27,871 nt of DNA, from positions 1 to 27,871 of the forward strand of contig JAUVOS010000002.1 of the NCBI GenBank assembly GCA_030599055.1. The letters run 5' to 3'. The notes beneath the pieces are model-generated. The model had not been told where the DNA came from. It made no database searches and saw only the letters and a list, made by a program, of their open reading frames with translations. Positions within the stretch are counted from its first letter, which is position 1, and each line of letters opens with the position of its first letter. Source of the stretch: Lutibacter sp. GTDB taxonomy: Bacteria; Bacteroidota; Bacteroidia; Flavobacteriales; Flavobacteriaceae. This document shows positions 14,314 through 22,960 of the stretch, piece after piece. The translations under genes and the position numbers were made by a program.

Positions 14314-14862
14314 TTATTTTTTAAACGGTAATCCTAATGCTTTTAATAATGACATTGCTTCTTTATCTGTATTTGCAGAAGTTACAAAAGTAATGTCCAT
14401 ACCACTAATCTTATTGATTTTATCAATACTTATTTCAGGATAAATTATTTGCTCTGTTATTCCTAAAGTGTAATTACCTCTTCCATCAAAACCACTTGTT
14501 TTTATTCCTTGAAAGTCACGTACACGCGGTAAAGAAACAGTTACTAATCTATCTAAGAATTCATACATTCTCTCTCCTCGCATAGTAACCATTGTACCGA
14601 TGGGCATTCCTTTTCTTAACTTAAAGGTTGCGACATCTTTTTTAGAAATTGTTACTACAGGTTTTTGACCAGTAATTAAAGTTAACTCATCAACTGCATG
14701 ATCAATTAATTTTTTATCTGCAGTAGCTGCTCCAACTCCTTTGCTCACTACAATTTTTTGTAGTTTAGGAACCTGCATAACACTTTTATACCCAAACTCC
14801 TCAAATAGTTCTTTAACTATTTTGTCTTTGTATTCGCTTTTTAATCTTGGTATATAACTCAT
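14314..14862 (-). CDS. rplE: 50S ribosomal protein L5
   Basis: L5 binds 5S rRNA with L18 and contacts P-site tRNA. The 182 residues include KIVVSKGVGAATADKKLI, ITGQKPVVTISKKDVATFKL, RGERMYEFLDRLVTVSLPRV, and the signature RDFQGIKTSGFDGRGNYTLG. It follows rplX by 2 bp, so translation is likely coupled. Confidence 0.98.
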   Translation of the reverse strand: MSYIPRLKSEYKDKIVKELFEEFGYKSVMQVPKLQKIVVSKGVGAATADKKLIDHAVDELTLITGQKPVVTISKKDVATFKLRKGMPIGTMVTMRGERMYEFLDRLVTVSLPRVRDFQGIKTSGFDGRGNYTLGITEQIIYPEISIDKINKISGMDITFVTSANTDKEAMSLLKALGLPFKK

Positions 14863-14864
14863 CT

Positions 14865-15173
14865 TTATATCGATTTTTTAGATTTTCTTGAAAATCTAAT
14901 TTTATTCCCGTCTTCTACTCTATACCCCACTTTAACAGTTTTTCCATTTTCTAACAACATTAAGTTAGACATGTGGATGGGTGCTTCCATTTTTTCAATA
15001 CCTCCTTGCGGATTGGTTGCACTTGGTTTTCTATGTTTAGAAACTAAGTTAACGCCTTCCACAATAGCGCGGTTTTTAGCAAGTAACATCTTTACGATTT
15101 TACCTTCCTCACCTTTGTGTTCTCCTGCGATAACTCTTACGGTGTCTCCTGTTTTAATTTTAAATTTTGCCAT
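14865..15173 (-). CDS. rplX: 50S ribosomal protein L24
   Basis: L24 is one of two proteins that start large-subunit assembly by binding the 5' end of 23S rRNA. The 102 residues show a KOW motif early (TGDTVRVIAGEHKGEEGKIV, about residues 8-27), then GVNLVSKHRKPSATNPQGG and IHMSNLMLL, both typical of L24. It follows rplN by 12 bp. Confidence 0.98.
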   Translation of the reverse strand: MAKFKIKTGDTVRVIAGEHKGEEGKIVKMLLAKNRAIVEGVNLVSKHRKPSATNPQGGIEKMEAPIHMSNLMLLENGKTVKVGYRVEDGNKIRFSRKSKKSI

Positions 15174-15185
15174 TTCTCTAATTTA

Positions 15186-15557
15186 TTAAAGTACCTCTGG
15201 TGCCAGTGATACAATCTTCATAAATTTCTTATCTCTTAATTCTCTAGCAACAGGACCAAAAACACGTGTTCCTTTCATTTCTCCTGTTTCTGATTCTAGA
15301 AGAACACAAGCATTATCATCAAATCTGATATACGAGCCATCTTTTCTTCTTACCTCTTTGATAGTTCGAATAACTACAGCTCTTGAAATTTGTCCTTTTT
15401 TAACGGTTCCATTTGGAGTTGCTTCTTTAATAGTTACAACAATCTGATCTCCGATTGATGCATACCGTTTTTTAGTTCCTCCTAGAACTCTGATAACAAG
15501 CACTTCTTTCGCTCCTGTGTTATCTGCTACTTTTAATCTTGATTCTTGTTGTAACAT
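15186..15557 (-). CDS. rplN: 50S ribosomal protein L14
   Basis: L14 lies at the subunit interface, where it forms a bridge to 16S rRNA and is a target of ribosome-silencing factor. The 123 residues start MLQQESRLKVADNTGAKEVL and include VVIRTIKEVRRKDGSYIRFD, DNACVLL and GTRVFGPVARELR, all conserved. It starts 2 bp after rpsQ. Confidence 0.98.
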   Translation of the reverse strand: MLQQESRLKVADNTGAKEVLVIRVLGGTKKRYASIGDQIVVTIKEATPNGTVKKGQISRAVVIRTIKEVRRKDGSYIRFDDNACVLLESETGEMKGTRVFGPVARELRDKKFMKIVSLAPEVL

Positions 15558-15559
15558 AA

Positions 15560-15817
15560 TTATTTAGCTCTTTCAATAATTTCTACTAATCTCCATCTTT
15601 TTGATTTACTCAAAGGACGTGTTTCCATAATGCGCACTTTATCTCCTTCATTGCATTCATTTTTCTCGTCATGAGCGACATATTTTGTCGTATTCAAGAC
15701 AAACTTCCCGTACATTGAATGCTTAACACGCTTAACTCTTGAAACCACGATAGACTTGTCCATTTTACTGCTGGATACAATTCCAATACGTTCTTTTCTA
15801 AGATTTCTTTCTGCCAT
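15560..15817 (-). CDS. rpsQ: 30S ribosomal protein S17
   Basis: S17 is an OB-fold primary binder of the 5' domain of 16S rRNA. The 85 residues start MAERNLRKERIGIVSSSKMD and carry SIVVSRVKRVKHSMYGKFV, AHDEKNECNEGDKVRIMETR, and PLSKSKRWRLVEI, all characteristic. It follows rpmC by 28 bp. Confidence 0.98.
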   Translation of the reverse strand: MAERNLRKERIGIVSSSKMDKSIVVSRVKRVKHSMYGKFVLNTTKYVAHDEKNECNEGDKVRIMETRPLSKSKRWRLVEIIERAK

Positions 15818-15845
15818 CTTTATCTTTGTTTATATCCTGAAACTA

Positions 15846-16040
15846 TCAGGATTGTAATTCTCTATTTGTTAATTCAGTCGCTATTCTGGCTACTGTTTTT
15901 CTTATTTTTCTCAACTGAAGCGGATTCTCAATTGGAGAAACCGTATGCGTTATTTTTAAATCAGAGAATTGTTTTTTAAACTCTTCTAATTTTTCCTGCA
16001 AATCTTCTACTGATAAGTCTCTTATGTCTGAATTTTTCAT
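15846..16040 (-). CDS. rpmC: 50S ribosomal protein L29
   Basis: L29 is a 64-residue two-helix protein at the peptide tunnel exit, next to L23, where it can contact the signal recognition particle and trigger factor. It begins MKNSDIRDLSVEDLQEKLEE and ends with IRKTVARIATELTNRE. It follows rplP by 12 bp. Confidence 0.97.
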   Translation of the reverse strand: MKNSDIRDLSVEDLQEKLEEFKKQFSDLKITHTVSPIENPLQLRKIRKTVARIATELTNRELQS

Positions 16041-16052
16041 TATCTATTTGTT

Positions 16053-16484
16053 TTAAGCGTTTTCTTCATAGTCTCTTGCAACAACAAATTTTGTTTTGAC
16101 AGGTAATTTTTGAGCTGCCAAACGTAAAGCTTCTTTTGCGATATCTATTGGAACCCCTGCTACTTCGAAAAGCATTCGTCCGGGTTTAATAACCGCAACA
16201 AAATATTCAGGAGCACCTTTACCTTTACCCATACGTACCTCTAATGGTTTCTTTGTGATAGGTTTGTCTGGAAATATTTTAATCCATATGGCTCCTTGTC
16301 TTTTCATATAACGTGTAGCGGCTACACGAGCTGCTTCAATTTGACGTGAATCAATCAATTCTTGTTCTAGTGATTTGATTCCAAACGTACCATTAGATAG
16401 ACGGTGTCCTCTTTGGGAATTTCCTTTCATATTCCCTTTACCTTTCTGTACCTTGCGATATTTTACTCTCTTTGGTTGTAACAT
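16053..16484 (-). CDS. rplP: 50S ribosomal protein L16
   Basis: L16 helps position A-site tRNA at the peptidyl transferase centre. The 143 residues start MLQPKRVKYRKVQKGKGN and include the conserved GAIWIKIFPDKPITKKPLEV, RMGKGKGAPEYFVAVIKPGR and MLFEVAGV. The arginine hydroxylated in E. coli L16 lies in this RMGKGKG region (general knowledge). It follows rpsC by 27 bp. Confidence 0.98.
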   Translation of the reverse strand: MLQPKRVKYRKVQKGKGNMKGNSQRGHRLSNGTFGIKSLEQELIDSRQIEAARVAATRYMKRQGAIWIKIFPDKPITKKPLEVRMGKGKGAPEYFVAVIKPGRMLFEVAGVPIDIAKEALRLAAQKLPVKTKFVVARDYEENA

Positions 16485-16511
16485 CTTACAATCTTAATTT
16501 TTGTAATTTAA

Positions 16512-17237
16512 TTATCTTCTACGTTGTGGTCCTCTACTTCTACCTCTTCCTCTTGGTCCTCCTTTTCTGTCGGTTTTTTTCTGCATTCCAACTAAAGGAG
16601 ATAAGTCTCTCTTGCCATATATCTCGCCTTTCATAATCCATACTTTAACACCAATTCTTCCGTAAGTTGTATGCGACTCCACTAGTGCATAATCAATATC
16701 AGCACGGAAAGTTGAAAGCGGAATTCTACCTTCTTTATAACTTTCTGATCGTGCCATTTCTGCACCATTCAATCTACCTGATATTTGCACTTTTATTCCT
16801 TCTGCATTCATACGCATTGTATTAGCGATTGCCATTTTAATGGCACGTCTGTATGAAATTCTACTTTCAATTTGACGAGCTATGTTAGCAGCAACTAATT
16901 TTGCATCTAAATCAGGCCTTTTAATTTCATAGATATTTATTTGTACTTCTTTTCCTGTTAATTTTTTAAGCTCTTCTTTTAACATATCAACCTCTGCTCC
17001 ACCTTTACCGATGATAATACCAGGTCGTGCAGTAGTTATGGTAATAGTAACAATCTTAAGTGTTCGTTCAATAATTACTCTAGAAACGCTTGCTTTTGCT
17101 AAACGTGCAAAAATATAATCTCTGATTTTTTTATCTTCAGCTAATTTATCTCCGTAATCATTGCCACCGAACCAGTTGGATTCCCAACCTCTTATGATTC
17201 CTAATCTGTTTCCTATTGGATTTGTTTTTTGTCCCAT
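16512..17237 (-). CDS. rpsC: 30S ribosomal protein S3
   Basis: S3 forms part of the mRNA entry channel and its helicase activity. The 241 residues start MGQKTNPIGNRLGIIRGWES. A KH domain follows with the GxxG loop in RPGIIIGKGGAEVDMLKEEL, then the C-terminal domain (SGRLNGAEMARSESYKEGRI, TTYGRIGVKVWIMKGEI) and an arginine- and glycine-rich tail. It starts 7 bp after rplV. Confidence 0.98.
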   Translation of the reverse strand: MGQKTNPIGNRLGIIRGWESNWFGGNDYGDKLAEDKKIRDYIFARLAKASVSRVIIERTLKIVTITITTARPGIIIGKGGAEVDMLKEELKKLTGKEVQINIYEIKRPDLDAKLVAANIARQIESRISYRRAIKMAIANTMRMNAEGIKVQISGRLNGAEMARSESYKEGRIPLSTFRADIDYALVESHTTYGRIGVKVWIMKGEIYGKRDLSPLVGMQKKTDRKGGPRGRGRSRGPQRRR

Positions 17238-17244
17238 GTGTTCG

Positions 17245-17652
17245 TTACTGTTTACTTATGTTTTTAGAGTCTAATATCAAGGTTACATGATTTGATCTTT
17301 TTCTAATTCTATGTGCACGTCCTTGAGGTGCAGGTCGTATGCGTTTTAGCATACTAGCACTATCAACAAATATTTTACTTATAAACAAACCAGCATCTTC
17401 AATATTGCTGTCTTCATTTTTTGCCTGCCAATTGGCAATTGCTGATAATAATAATTTTTCAAGATTTATAGATGCCTCTTTACTGCTAAATTTTAGTATT
17501 TGTAAGGCTTTATCTACATCTACTCCTCTAATCTGATCAGCTACTAAACGCATTTTTCTCGGTGAAGTAGGACAGCCTTTCATCCTTGCAGATATAATGC
17601 TTTTCTTTTCTTCTTTGCGAATCTGAGCTGTTTTATGTTTTCTAACTCCCAT
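17245..17652 (-). CDS. rplV: 50S ribosomal protein L22
   Basis: L22 has a long beta hairpin that lines the narrowest part of the peptide exit tunnel. Of the 135 residues, the first 18 or so are a basic extension (MGVRKHKTAQIRKEEKKS) before the usual start of the fold (ARMKGCPTSPRKMRLVADQI). The hairpin is near RIRPAPQGRAHRIRKRSNHV. Changes in this loop can give macrolide resistance; none is apparent by eye. It follows rpsS by 18 bp. Confidence 0.97.
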   Translation of the reverse strand: MGVRKHKTAQIRKEEKKSIISARMKGCPTSPRKMRLVADQIRGVDVDKALQILKFSSKEASINLEKLLLSAIANWQAKNEDSNIEDAGLFISKIFVDSASMLKRIRPAPQGRAHRIRKRSNHVTLILDSKNISKQ

Positions 17653-17670
17653 TTCTAACTACTTATATTA

Positions 17671-17937
17671 TTATCTTTTACCTGATGCGTGACCTCTGTA
17701 CGTTCTTGTAGGTGAAAATTCTCCTAATTTATGACCTACCATGTTTTCAGTTATATAAACTGGAATAAACTGTCTGCCATTGTGTACAGCTATTGTTTGA
17801 CCTACAAAATCGGGTGTTATCATTGATGCTCTTGACCAAGTTTTTATTACCGATTTCTTACCTGATTCAATATTCTTTTGAACTTTTCTTTCTAATTTAA
17901 AGTAAACAAAAGGTCCTTTTTTTAGTGAACGTGCCAT
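17671..17937 (-). CDS. rpsS: 30S ribosomal protein S19
   Basis: S19 sits in the head of the small subunit with S13 and forms bridges to the large subunit. The 88 residues start MARSLKKGPFVYFKLERKV and carry TWSRASMITPDFVGQTIAVH, then MVGHKLGEFSPTRTYRGHA, all family marks. It starts 5 bp after rplB. Confidence 0.98.
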   Translation of the reverse strand: MARSLKKGPFVYFKLERKVQKNIESGKKSVIKTWSRASMITPDFVGQTIAVHNGRQFIPVYITENMVGHKLGEFSPTRTYRGHASGKR

Positions 17938-17942
17938 CTAAA

Positions 17943-18773
17943 TTATTTTTTTGTATTTCTACGTTCCACAATATGTTTATTACTCGCTTTAGTTTTTGAT
18001 CTCGTTTTGAATCCTTTTGCAGGGATACCATTTTTAGATCTTGGGTGACCACCTGTTGCTTTTGCTTCTCCACCTCCCATTGGGTGATCAACTGGGTTTT
18101 TCACAGTTGCTCTAGTTCTAGGTCTTCTTCCTAACCATCTGCTTCTACCTGCTTTTCCCGCAACTAATAATTGGTGATCTGAATTTGACACAACCCCTAT
18201 AGTCGCTTTACAAGTAGCTAAGATTAATCTAATTTCTCCTGAAGGTAATTTAATACTGACATATTTTCCTTCTTTTGAAACTATTTGCGCAAAAGAACCA
18301 GCACTTCTGACCATTACGGCACCTTGTCCCGGACGTAACTCTACACATGAAATCGTAGATCCCATGGGTATGTTAGCCAATGGCATTGTGCTTCCTATCT
18401 CTGGTTTTACTTTATCTCCGGATAAAACTGTTTGTCCTACTTCTAGTCCCGCTTGTGCGATAATATATCTTTTTTCTCCATCTGCATAAACCAAGAGTGC
18501 AATAAAAGCACTTCTATTTGGATCGTATTCGATAGTTTTTACCTTTGCAGGTATCCCATCTTTATCTCTTTTAAAATCGATAATACGATATTTCTTTTTA
18601 TGACCTCCACCCATATACTGCATGGTCATCTTTCCTGTATTGTTACGACCACCAGATCTTTTTATCGGTGCGAGTAAACTCTTTTCCGGCTTATCAGTTG
18701 TGATCGCGTCGTATTCGTTCACAACTTTAAAACGCTGCCCTGGTGTTGTTGGTTTTAATTTTCTAACTGACAT
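17943..18773 (-). CDS. rplB: 50S ribosomal protein L2
   Basis: L2 is needed to join the subunits and for peptidyl transferase activity. The 276 residues start MSVRKLKPTTPGQRFKVVNE. The OB and SH3-like core includes PLANIPMGSTISCVELRPGQ. The loop NPVDHPMGGGEAKATGGHP carries H230, corresponding to E. coli H229, which is important for activity. It starts 11 bp after rplW. Confidence 0.99.
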   Translation of the reverse strand: MSVRKLKPTTPGQRFKVVNEYDAITTDKPEKSLLAPIKRSGGRNNTGKMTMQYMGGGHKKKYRIIDFKRDKDGIPAKVKTIEYDPNRSAFIALLVYADGEKRYIIAQAGLEVGQTVLSGDKVKPEIGSTMPLANIPMGSTISCVELRPGQGAVMVRSAGSFAQIVSKEGKYVSIKLPSGEIRLILATCKATIGVVSNSDHQLLVAGKAGRSRWLGRRPRTRATVKNPVDHPMGGGEAKATGGHPRSKNGIPAKGFKTRSKTKASNKHIVERRNTKK

Positions 18774-18784
18774 CTTTCAGTGTA

Positions 18785-19075
18785 TTAAATATTGCTATAA
18801 AAATCTATAGTATCTCCTTCTACTAATTGTACGATAGCTTTCTTAAACCCGCCAGTTTTACCTGTTACGACACCATTTTTGGTGAATTTGGTTTTTCGTG
18901 CTATCGGATAATTCATGGTACGTACGCTTGTAACAGCTACATTGAATGCATCTTCTACCGCGTTTTTTATTTGAATTTTATTGGCTTTTTTATGAACCAC
19001 AAATCCATAGCGCCCATATAACTCACTTTCTTGAGTTATTTTTTCTGTAATAATTGGCTTTATTAATATCCTCAT
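18785..19075 (-). CDS. rplW: 50S ribosomal protein L23
   Basis: L23 at the tunnel exit is the docking site for trigger factor and the signal recognition particle. The 96 residues start MRILIKPIITEKITQESELY and include YGFVVHKKANKIQIKNAVED and VTSVRTMNYPIARKTKFT, typical of the family. It follows rplD by 7 bp. Confidence 0.98.
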   Translation of the reverse strand: MRILIKPIITEKITQESELYGRYGFVVHKKANKIQIKNAVEDAFNVAVTSVRTMNYPIARKTKFTKNGVVTGKTGGFKKAIVQLVEGDTIDFYSNI

Positions 19076-19082
19076 TTTATTG

Positions 19083-19712
19083 CTATTTATTCATGTTCGC
19101 TTCAAATTCTTCTAATGCAACATCGATAAACACAATTTTCTGTGCATTCATGACAGAGTAAGTGTTTAAGGTTGTGTCTGTTACGATATTCACCTTTGGT
19201 AAATTACGTGCCGACAAATATACATTTTTATTTGACCCGTTCATTACAAACATTGATTTTTTCCCTTCTAGTTCTAAAGACTTTAGAATTAATCTAAATT
19301 CTTTGGTCTTAGGCTCTTTAAAATCAAAGCTTTCCATTACTACAATTCGCTCATTTTTTGCGGCGATACTCAAGGCTGAATTTCTTGCTAATCTTTTGGT
19401 ATTTTTATTCAATTTAAAAGAATAACTTCTTGGTCTAGGACCGAAAGCACGTCCACCACCTCTAAAAATAGGTGATTTTATACTACCAGCACGAGCTGTT
19501 CCTGTACCCTTTTGTTTTTTAATCTTTCGAGTACTTCCTTTTATATCGGCTCTTTCTTTCGCTTTATGCGTTCCTTGTCTTTTATTAGCCAAGTGCTGCT
19601 TTACGTCTAAATAAATAGCATGCTCATTTGGCTCAATTCCAAAAATAGCATCAGAAAGTTCTACTTTCTTTCCTGTATTTTTTCCTTTAATATCTACAAC
19701 AGCTACTTTCAT
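19083..19712 (-). CDS. rplD: 50S ribosomal protein L4
   Basis: L4 lines the exit tunnel opposite L22. The 209 residues include KQHLANKRQGTHKAKERADI, the extended loop GSTRKIKKQKGTGTARAGSI, and GGGRAFGPRPRSYSFKLNKN, the standard L4 signature. In E. coli L4 controls the S10 operon by attenuation; no matching leader is recognised upstream of rpsJ here. A 91-bp spacer with a weak stem (ACTCAC and GTGAGT at 19750-19777) precedes it. Confidence 0.98.
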   Translation of the reverse strand: MKVAVVDIKGKNTGKKVELSDAIFGIEPNEHAIYLDVKQHLANKRQGTHKAKERADIKGSTRKIKKQKGTGTARAGSIKSPIFRGGGRAFGPRPRSYSFKLNKNTKRLARNSALSIAAKNERIVVMESFDFKEPKTKEFRLILKSLELEGKKSMFVMNGSNKNVYLSARNLPKVNIVTDTTLNTYSVMNAQKIVFIDVALEEFEANMNK

Positions 19713-19803
19713 CTGTTTAAATTTAAATTTATGAGAGGTGACAGCTGTAACTCACTATTAATAATCTCTTTGTGAGTGCACATATGTCTTGCTCGTTTCC
19801 TAA

Positions 19804-20421
19804 TTATTTTTCAATAGTTAAATAAGTGCTCTTGTGTCCGGGAACTGCTCCTTTTACAATTAAAAGGTTCTTTTCAGGAACTACTTTTAAAACTCTTAAG
19901 TTTAGTACTTTTACTTTACTTCCACCCATTCTTCCACCCATGCGCATTCCTTTAAATACACGTGATGGATAGGATGAGGCGCCTAATGAACCCGGCGCTC
20001 TTAAACGGTTGTGTTGACCGTGTGTAGCATCTCCAACTCCTTTAAAGCCATGACGCTTTACCACACCTTGAAATCCTTTTCCTTTAGAAATCCCTGCAAC
20101 ATCAACATATTCACCTTCGACAAAGAAATCTACTGTTAATGTATCTCCTATTTTGTATTCTTCTTTGTACCCTTGGAACTCAACAACTCGTTTTTTTGCA
20201 GACGTACCTGCTTTTTTGAAGTGACCTTCTAAAGCTTTAGTCGTCTGTTTTTCTTTCTTGTCATCGAAACCCAATTGTACGGCATTATACCCGTCAACCT
20301 CTTCGGTTCTGACTTGGGTAACAACACATGGACCTACCTCAAGGACAGTGCACGGTATATTTTTACCGTTTTCGTCAAAAAGACTAGTCATTCCTATTTT
20401 TCTACCTATTAACCCAGACAT
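19804..20421 (-). CDS. rplC: 50S ribosomal protein L3
   Basis: L3 is an early assembly protein whose long loop reaches the peptidyl transferase centre. The 205 residues start MSGLIGRKIGMTSLFDENGK. The central loop carries GKGFQGVVKRHGFKGVGDAT, HGQHNRLRAPGSLGASSYPS and FKGMRMGGRMGG. The family's methylated glutamine normally lies in this loop. The 90-bp gap to rpsJ is full of repeated AATTCTG words. Confidence 0.98.
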   Translation of the reverse strand: MSGLIGRKIGMTSLFDENGKNIPCTVLEVGPCVVTQVRTEEVDGYNAVQLGFDDKKEKQTTKALEGHFKKAGTSAKKRVVEFQGYKEEYKIGDTLTVDFFVEGEYVDVAGISKGKGFQGVVKRHGFKGVGDATHGQHNRLRAPGSLGASSYPSRVFKGMRMGGRMGGSKVKVLNLRVLKVVPEKNLLIVKGAVPGHKSTYLTIEK

Positions 20422-20511
20422 TTTATTTAATTTAGAATGCAGAATGTAGAATGCAGAATTGAACCAACATATATGTAAATTCTTAATTCTGAATTCTGAA
20501 TTCTGATTTTG
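20422..20511. repeat. AATTCTG/CAGAATT word-repeat spacer between rpsJ and rplC
   Basis: The plus strand reads TAGAATGCAGAATGTAGAATGCAGAATTGAA, in pieces, at about 20432-20462 and AATTCTGAATTCTGAATTCTG at about 20485-20505. These are inverted with respect to each other, so the spacer can fold into a long imperfect hairpin. No T-run follows the stem in the minus direction. Minus-strand transcription must read through it to reach rplC unless rplC has its own promoter, which I do not see. Confidence 0.6.
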
Positions 20512-20817
20512 TTATACTTTTATTTCTACTTCTATTCCACTTGGCAATTCTAATTTCATCAAAGCATCAATTGTTTTTGATGAAGAACTATATATATCAA
20601 TGAGCCTTTTAAAAGTACTCAATTGGAATTGCTCTCTAGATTTTTTGTTCACGTGCGGTGAACGCAATACAGTAAAGATTTTCTTCTTTGTTGGCAAAGG
20701 TATCGGACCATTGACAATAGCTCCCGTGCTTTTTACTGTTTTTACGATTTTTTCAGCAGATCTGTCCACTAAGTTGTAATCGTATGATTTTAATTTTATT
20801 CTAATTTTTTGACTCAT
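20512..20817 (-). CDS. rpsJ: 30S ribosomal protein S10
   Basis: S10 is in the head of the small subunit and, in many bacteria, is also the NusE factor of antitermination complexes. The 101 residues start MSQKIRIKLKSYDYNLVDRS and include GPIPLPTKKKIFTVLRSPHV, then KKSREQFQLSTFKRLIDIY, all typical. V and D near residue 57 to 60 in the tetracycline-linked loop look ordinary. The gene is bracketed on both sides by AATTC-type repeats, unusual for so essential a gene. Confidence 0.98.
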   Translation of the reverse strand: MSQKIRIKLKSYDYNLVDRSAEKIVKTVKSTGAIVNGPIPLPTKKKIFTVLRSPHVNKKSREQFQLSTFKRLIDIYSSSSKTIDALMKLELPSGIEVEIKV

Positions 20818-20860
20818 CTTTTAGAATTTAGAATTCAGAATTTAGAATTCAGAATTATTT
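20818..20860. repeat. AGAATTCAGAATT word-repeat spacer between fusA and rpsJ
   Basis: TTTAGAATTCAGAATT occurs essentially twice in tandem in this 43-bp gap. The words are the reverse complement of the AATTCTGAATTCTG run on the far side of rpsJ, so the two spacers could pair around the gene in mRNA. Confidence 0.65.
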
Positions 20861-22957
20861 TTATCCTATTGTTTTTTCTATTACTTCTTCTGCCAAATTA
20901 GTTGGAATCTTATCATAATGAGAAAATTCCATAGTAGAGGTCGCTCTACCTGACGAAAGTGTTCTTAAAGTTGTAACATATCCAAACATTTCTGATAAGG
21001 GTACGGTTGCTTTAATCACTTTTGCTCCAGCTCTGTCATCCATACTGTGTACTTGGCCTCTTCTTCTGTTTAAATCTCCAACGATGGAACCCATACTCTC
21101 TTCCGGCGTAACTACTTCTAATTTCATTATTGGTTCTAGCAGAACAGCTCCGGCACTTTTTGCAACGGTTCGAAAACCTAACTTAGCAGCTAATTCAAAC
21201 GATAATTGATCTGAATCGACTGCGTGAAATGAACCGTCTAATAAGGTTACTTTCATCGTATCAATTTCAAATCCTGCTAGTGGACCATTTTTCATGGCTG
21301 CCTTAAAGCCTTTTTCTACAGAAGGGACAAATTCTTTTGGAATATTACCTCCTTTTACTTTGTTTTCAAACTGTAAACCTTCTCCTTCAAAATCTTTATC
21401 TATCGGTCCAATATTGAATATGATATCTGCAAATTTACCGCGTCCACCCGATTGTTTTTTATAAACTTCTCTGTGTTTTATTTCTGTGGTTAAAGCTTCT
21501 TTATACTCAACTTGTGGTTGTCCTTCATTTACTTCAACTTTAAACTCTCGCTTTAAACGATCAACGATAATCTCTAGGTGTAATTCACCCATTCCAGAGA
21601 TAATAGTCTGCCCTGAAGCTTCATCAGTTTTCACCACAAATGTTGGGTCTTCTTCAGATAATTTTGCTAAACCAACACCTAATTTATCGACATCTGCTTT
21701 TGTTTTTGGTTCAACTGCTATACCAATTACAGGATCAGGGAATGTCATAGATTCTAAAACAATTGGGTGTTTTTCATCTGTTAATGTATCACCTGTTCGT
21801 ATGTCTTTAAATCCAACACCTGCGCCTATATCTCCTGCTTCGATTCTATCAATAGGTTCTTGCTTATTTGCATGCATTTGGTAGATTCGAGAAATACGTT
21901 CTTTTTTTCCCGATCGGTTATTGTATATATAGGAGCCTGCATCAAGATATCCCGAATAAACTCTAAAAAATGCTAAACGACCTACAAAAGGGTCTGTTGC
22001 AATTTTAAAGGCTAATGCCGCAAACGGATCATCAACACTTGGTTTTCTAGTTTCAGGTTCTTCTGTATCTGGATTTGTCCCTTCAATAGCTTCAATATCT
22101 ATTGGTGAAGGCAAAAAGCGCATAACACCATCTAACATAGCTTGTACTCCCTTATTTTTAAAGGCAGAGCCACACATCATAGGAATAATACTCATATCCA
22201 TAGTCGCAGCTCTGAGTGCAGCGATTATTTCTTCTTCAGAGATTGAATCCTCATCATCAAAGAACTTTTCTAAAAGTTCATCGTCATATTCTGCAACTGC
22301 TTCAATTAGCTCCGTTCTATATTTATTTACATCATCTAGCAAGTCTTCTGGAATTGGAATTTCTTTAAAAGTCATCCCCATATCCTCTTCATTCCAAATA
22401 ATTGCTTTTTTTGATATTAAATCAACAACTCCTTTAAAATGTTCTTCTGCACCAATTGGTACTTGCAAGGGTACTGAATTACCACCTAGCATCTCCTTAA
22501 TTTGTTTACAAACTGCAAAGAAATCGGCTCCCTGACGGTCCATCTTATTGACAAAACCTAAACGAGGAACTTTATATTTATCTGCTTGTCTCCATACTGT
22601 TTCAGATTGTGGTTCAACACCATCAACCGCGCTAAACAACGCTACTACTCCATCTAAAACACGTAAAGAACGTTCTACTTCAACAGTAAAATCAACGTGA
22701 CCAGGAGTATCTATGATATTGATGGCATAATTTTTATCTTCATACAACCATTCACAATGTGTTGCTGCAGAAGTAATGGTAATACCTCGTTCTTGCTCTT
22801 GCTCCATCCAGTCCATTGTAGCGGCTCCATCGTGTACCTCACCAATCTTATGACTGACACCTGTATAGTATAATACACGTTCCGTAACGGTAGTCTTTCC
22901 AGCATCAATATGTGCTGCAATACCAATATTTCTCGTATATTTTAAATCTCTTGCCAT
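20861..22957 (-). CDS. fusA: Elongation factor G
   Basis: EF-G is the GTPase that drives translocation and, with RRF, ribosome recycling. At 698 residues it has full length. The G motifs are AHIDAGKTT (residues 15-23), RGIT (57-60), DTPGHVDF (83-90) and NKMD (137-140). Domains II to V follow, with SGMGELHLEIIVDRLKREF in domain III, a long domain IV and SMGSIVGDLNRRRGQV in domain V. It lies 3 bp after rpsG, the normal str order, but no tuf gene follows. Other bacteria have a second, specialised EF-G; the context here marks this one as the main translocase. Confidence 0.99.
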   Translation of the reverse strand: MARDLKYTRNIGIAAHIDAGKTTVTERVLYYTGVSHKIGEVHDGAATMDWMEQEQERGITITSAATHCEWLYEDKNYAINIIDTPGHVDFTVEVERSLRVLDGVVALFSAVDGVEPQSETVWRQADKYKVPRLGFVNKMDRQGADFFAVCKQIKEMLGGNSVPLQVPIGAEEHFKGVVDLISKKAIIWNEEDMGMTFKEIPIPEDLLDDVNKYRTELIEAVAEYDDELLEKFFDDEDSISEEEIIAALRAATMDMSIIPMMCGSAFKNKGVQAMLDGVMRFLPSPIDIEAIEGTNPDTEEPETRKPSVDDPFAALAFKIATDPFVGRLAFFRVYSGYLDAGSYIYNNRSGKKERISRIYQMHANKQEPIDRIEAGDIGAGVGFKDIRTGDTLTDEKHPIVLESMTFPDPVIGIAVEPKTKADVDKLGVGLAKLSEEDPTFVVKTDEASGQTIISGMGELHLEIIVDRLKREFKVEVNEGQPQVEYKEALTTEIKHREVYKKQSGGRGKFADIIFNIGPIDKDFEGEGLQFENKVKGGNIPKEFVPSVEKGFKAAMKNGPLAGFEIDTMKVTLLDGSFHAVDSDQLSFELAAKLGFRTVAKSAGAVLLEPIMKLEVVTPEESMGSIVGDLNRRRGQVHSMDDRAGAKVIKATVPLSEMFGYVTTLRTLSSGRATSTMEFSHYDKIPTNLAEEVIEKTIG

Positions 22958-22960
22958 TCC

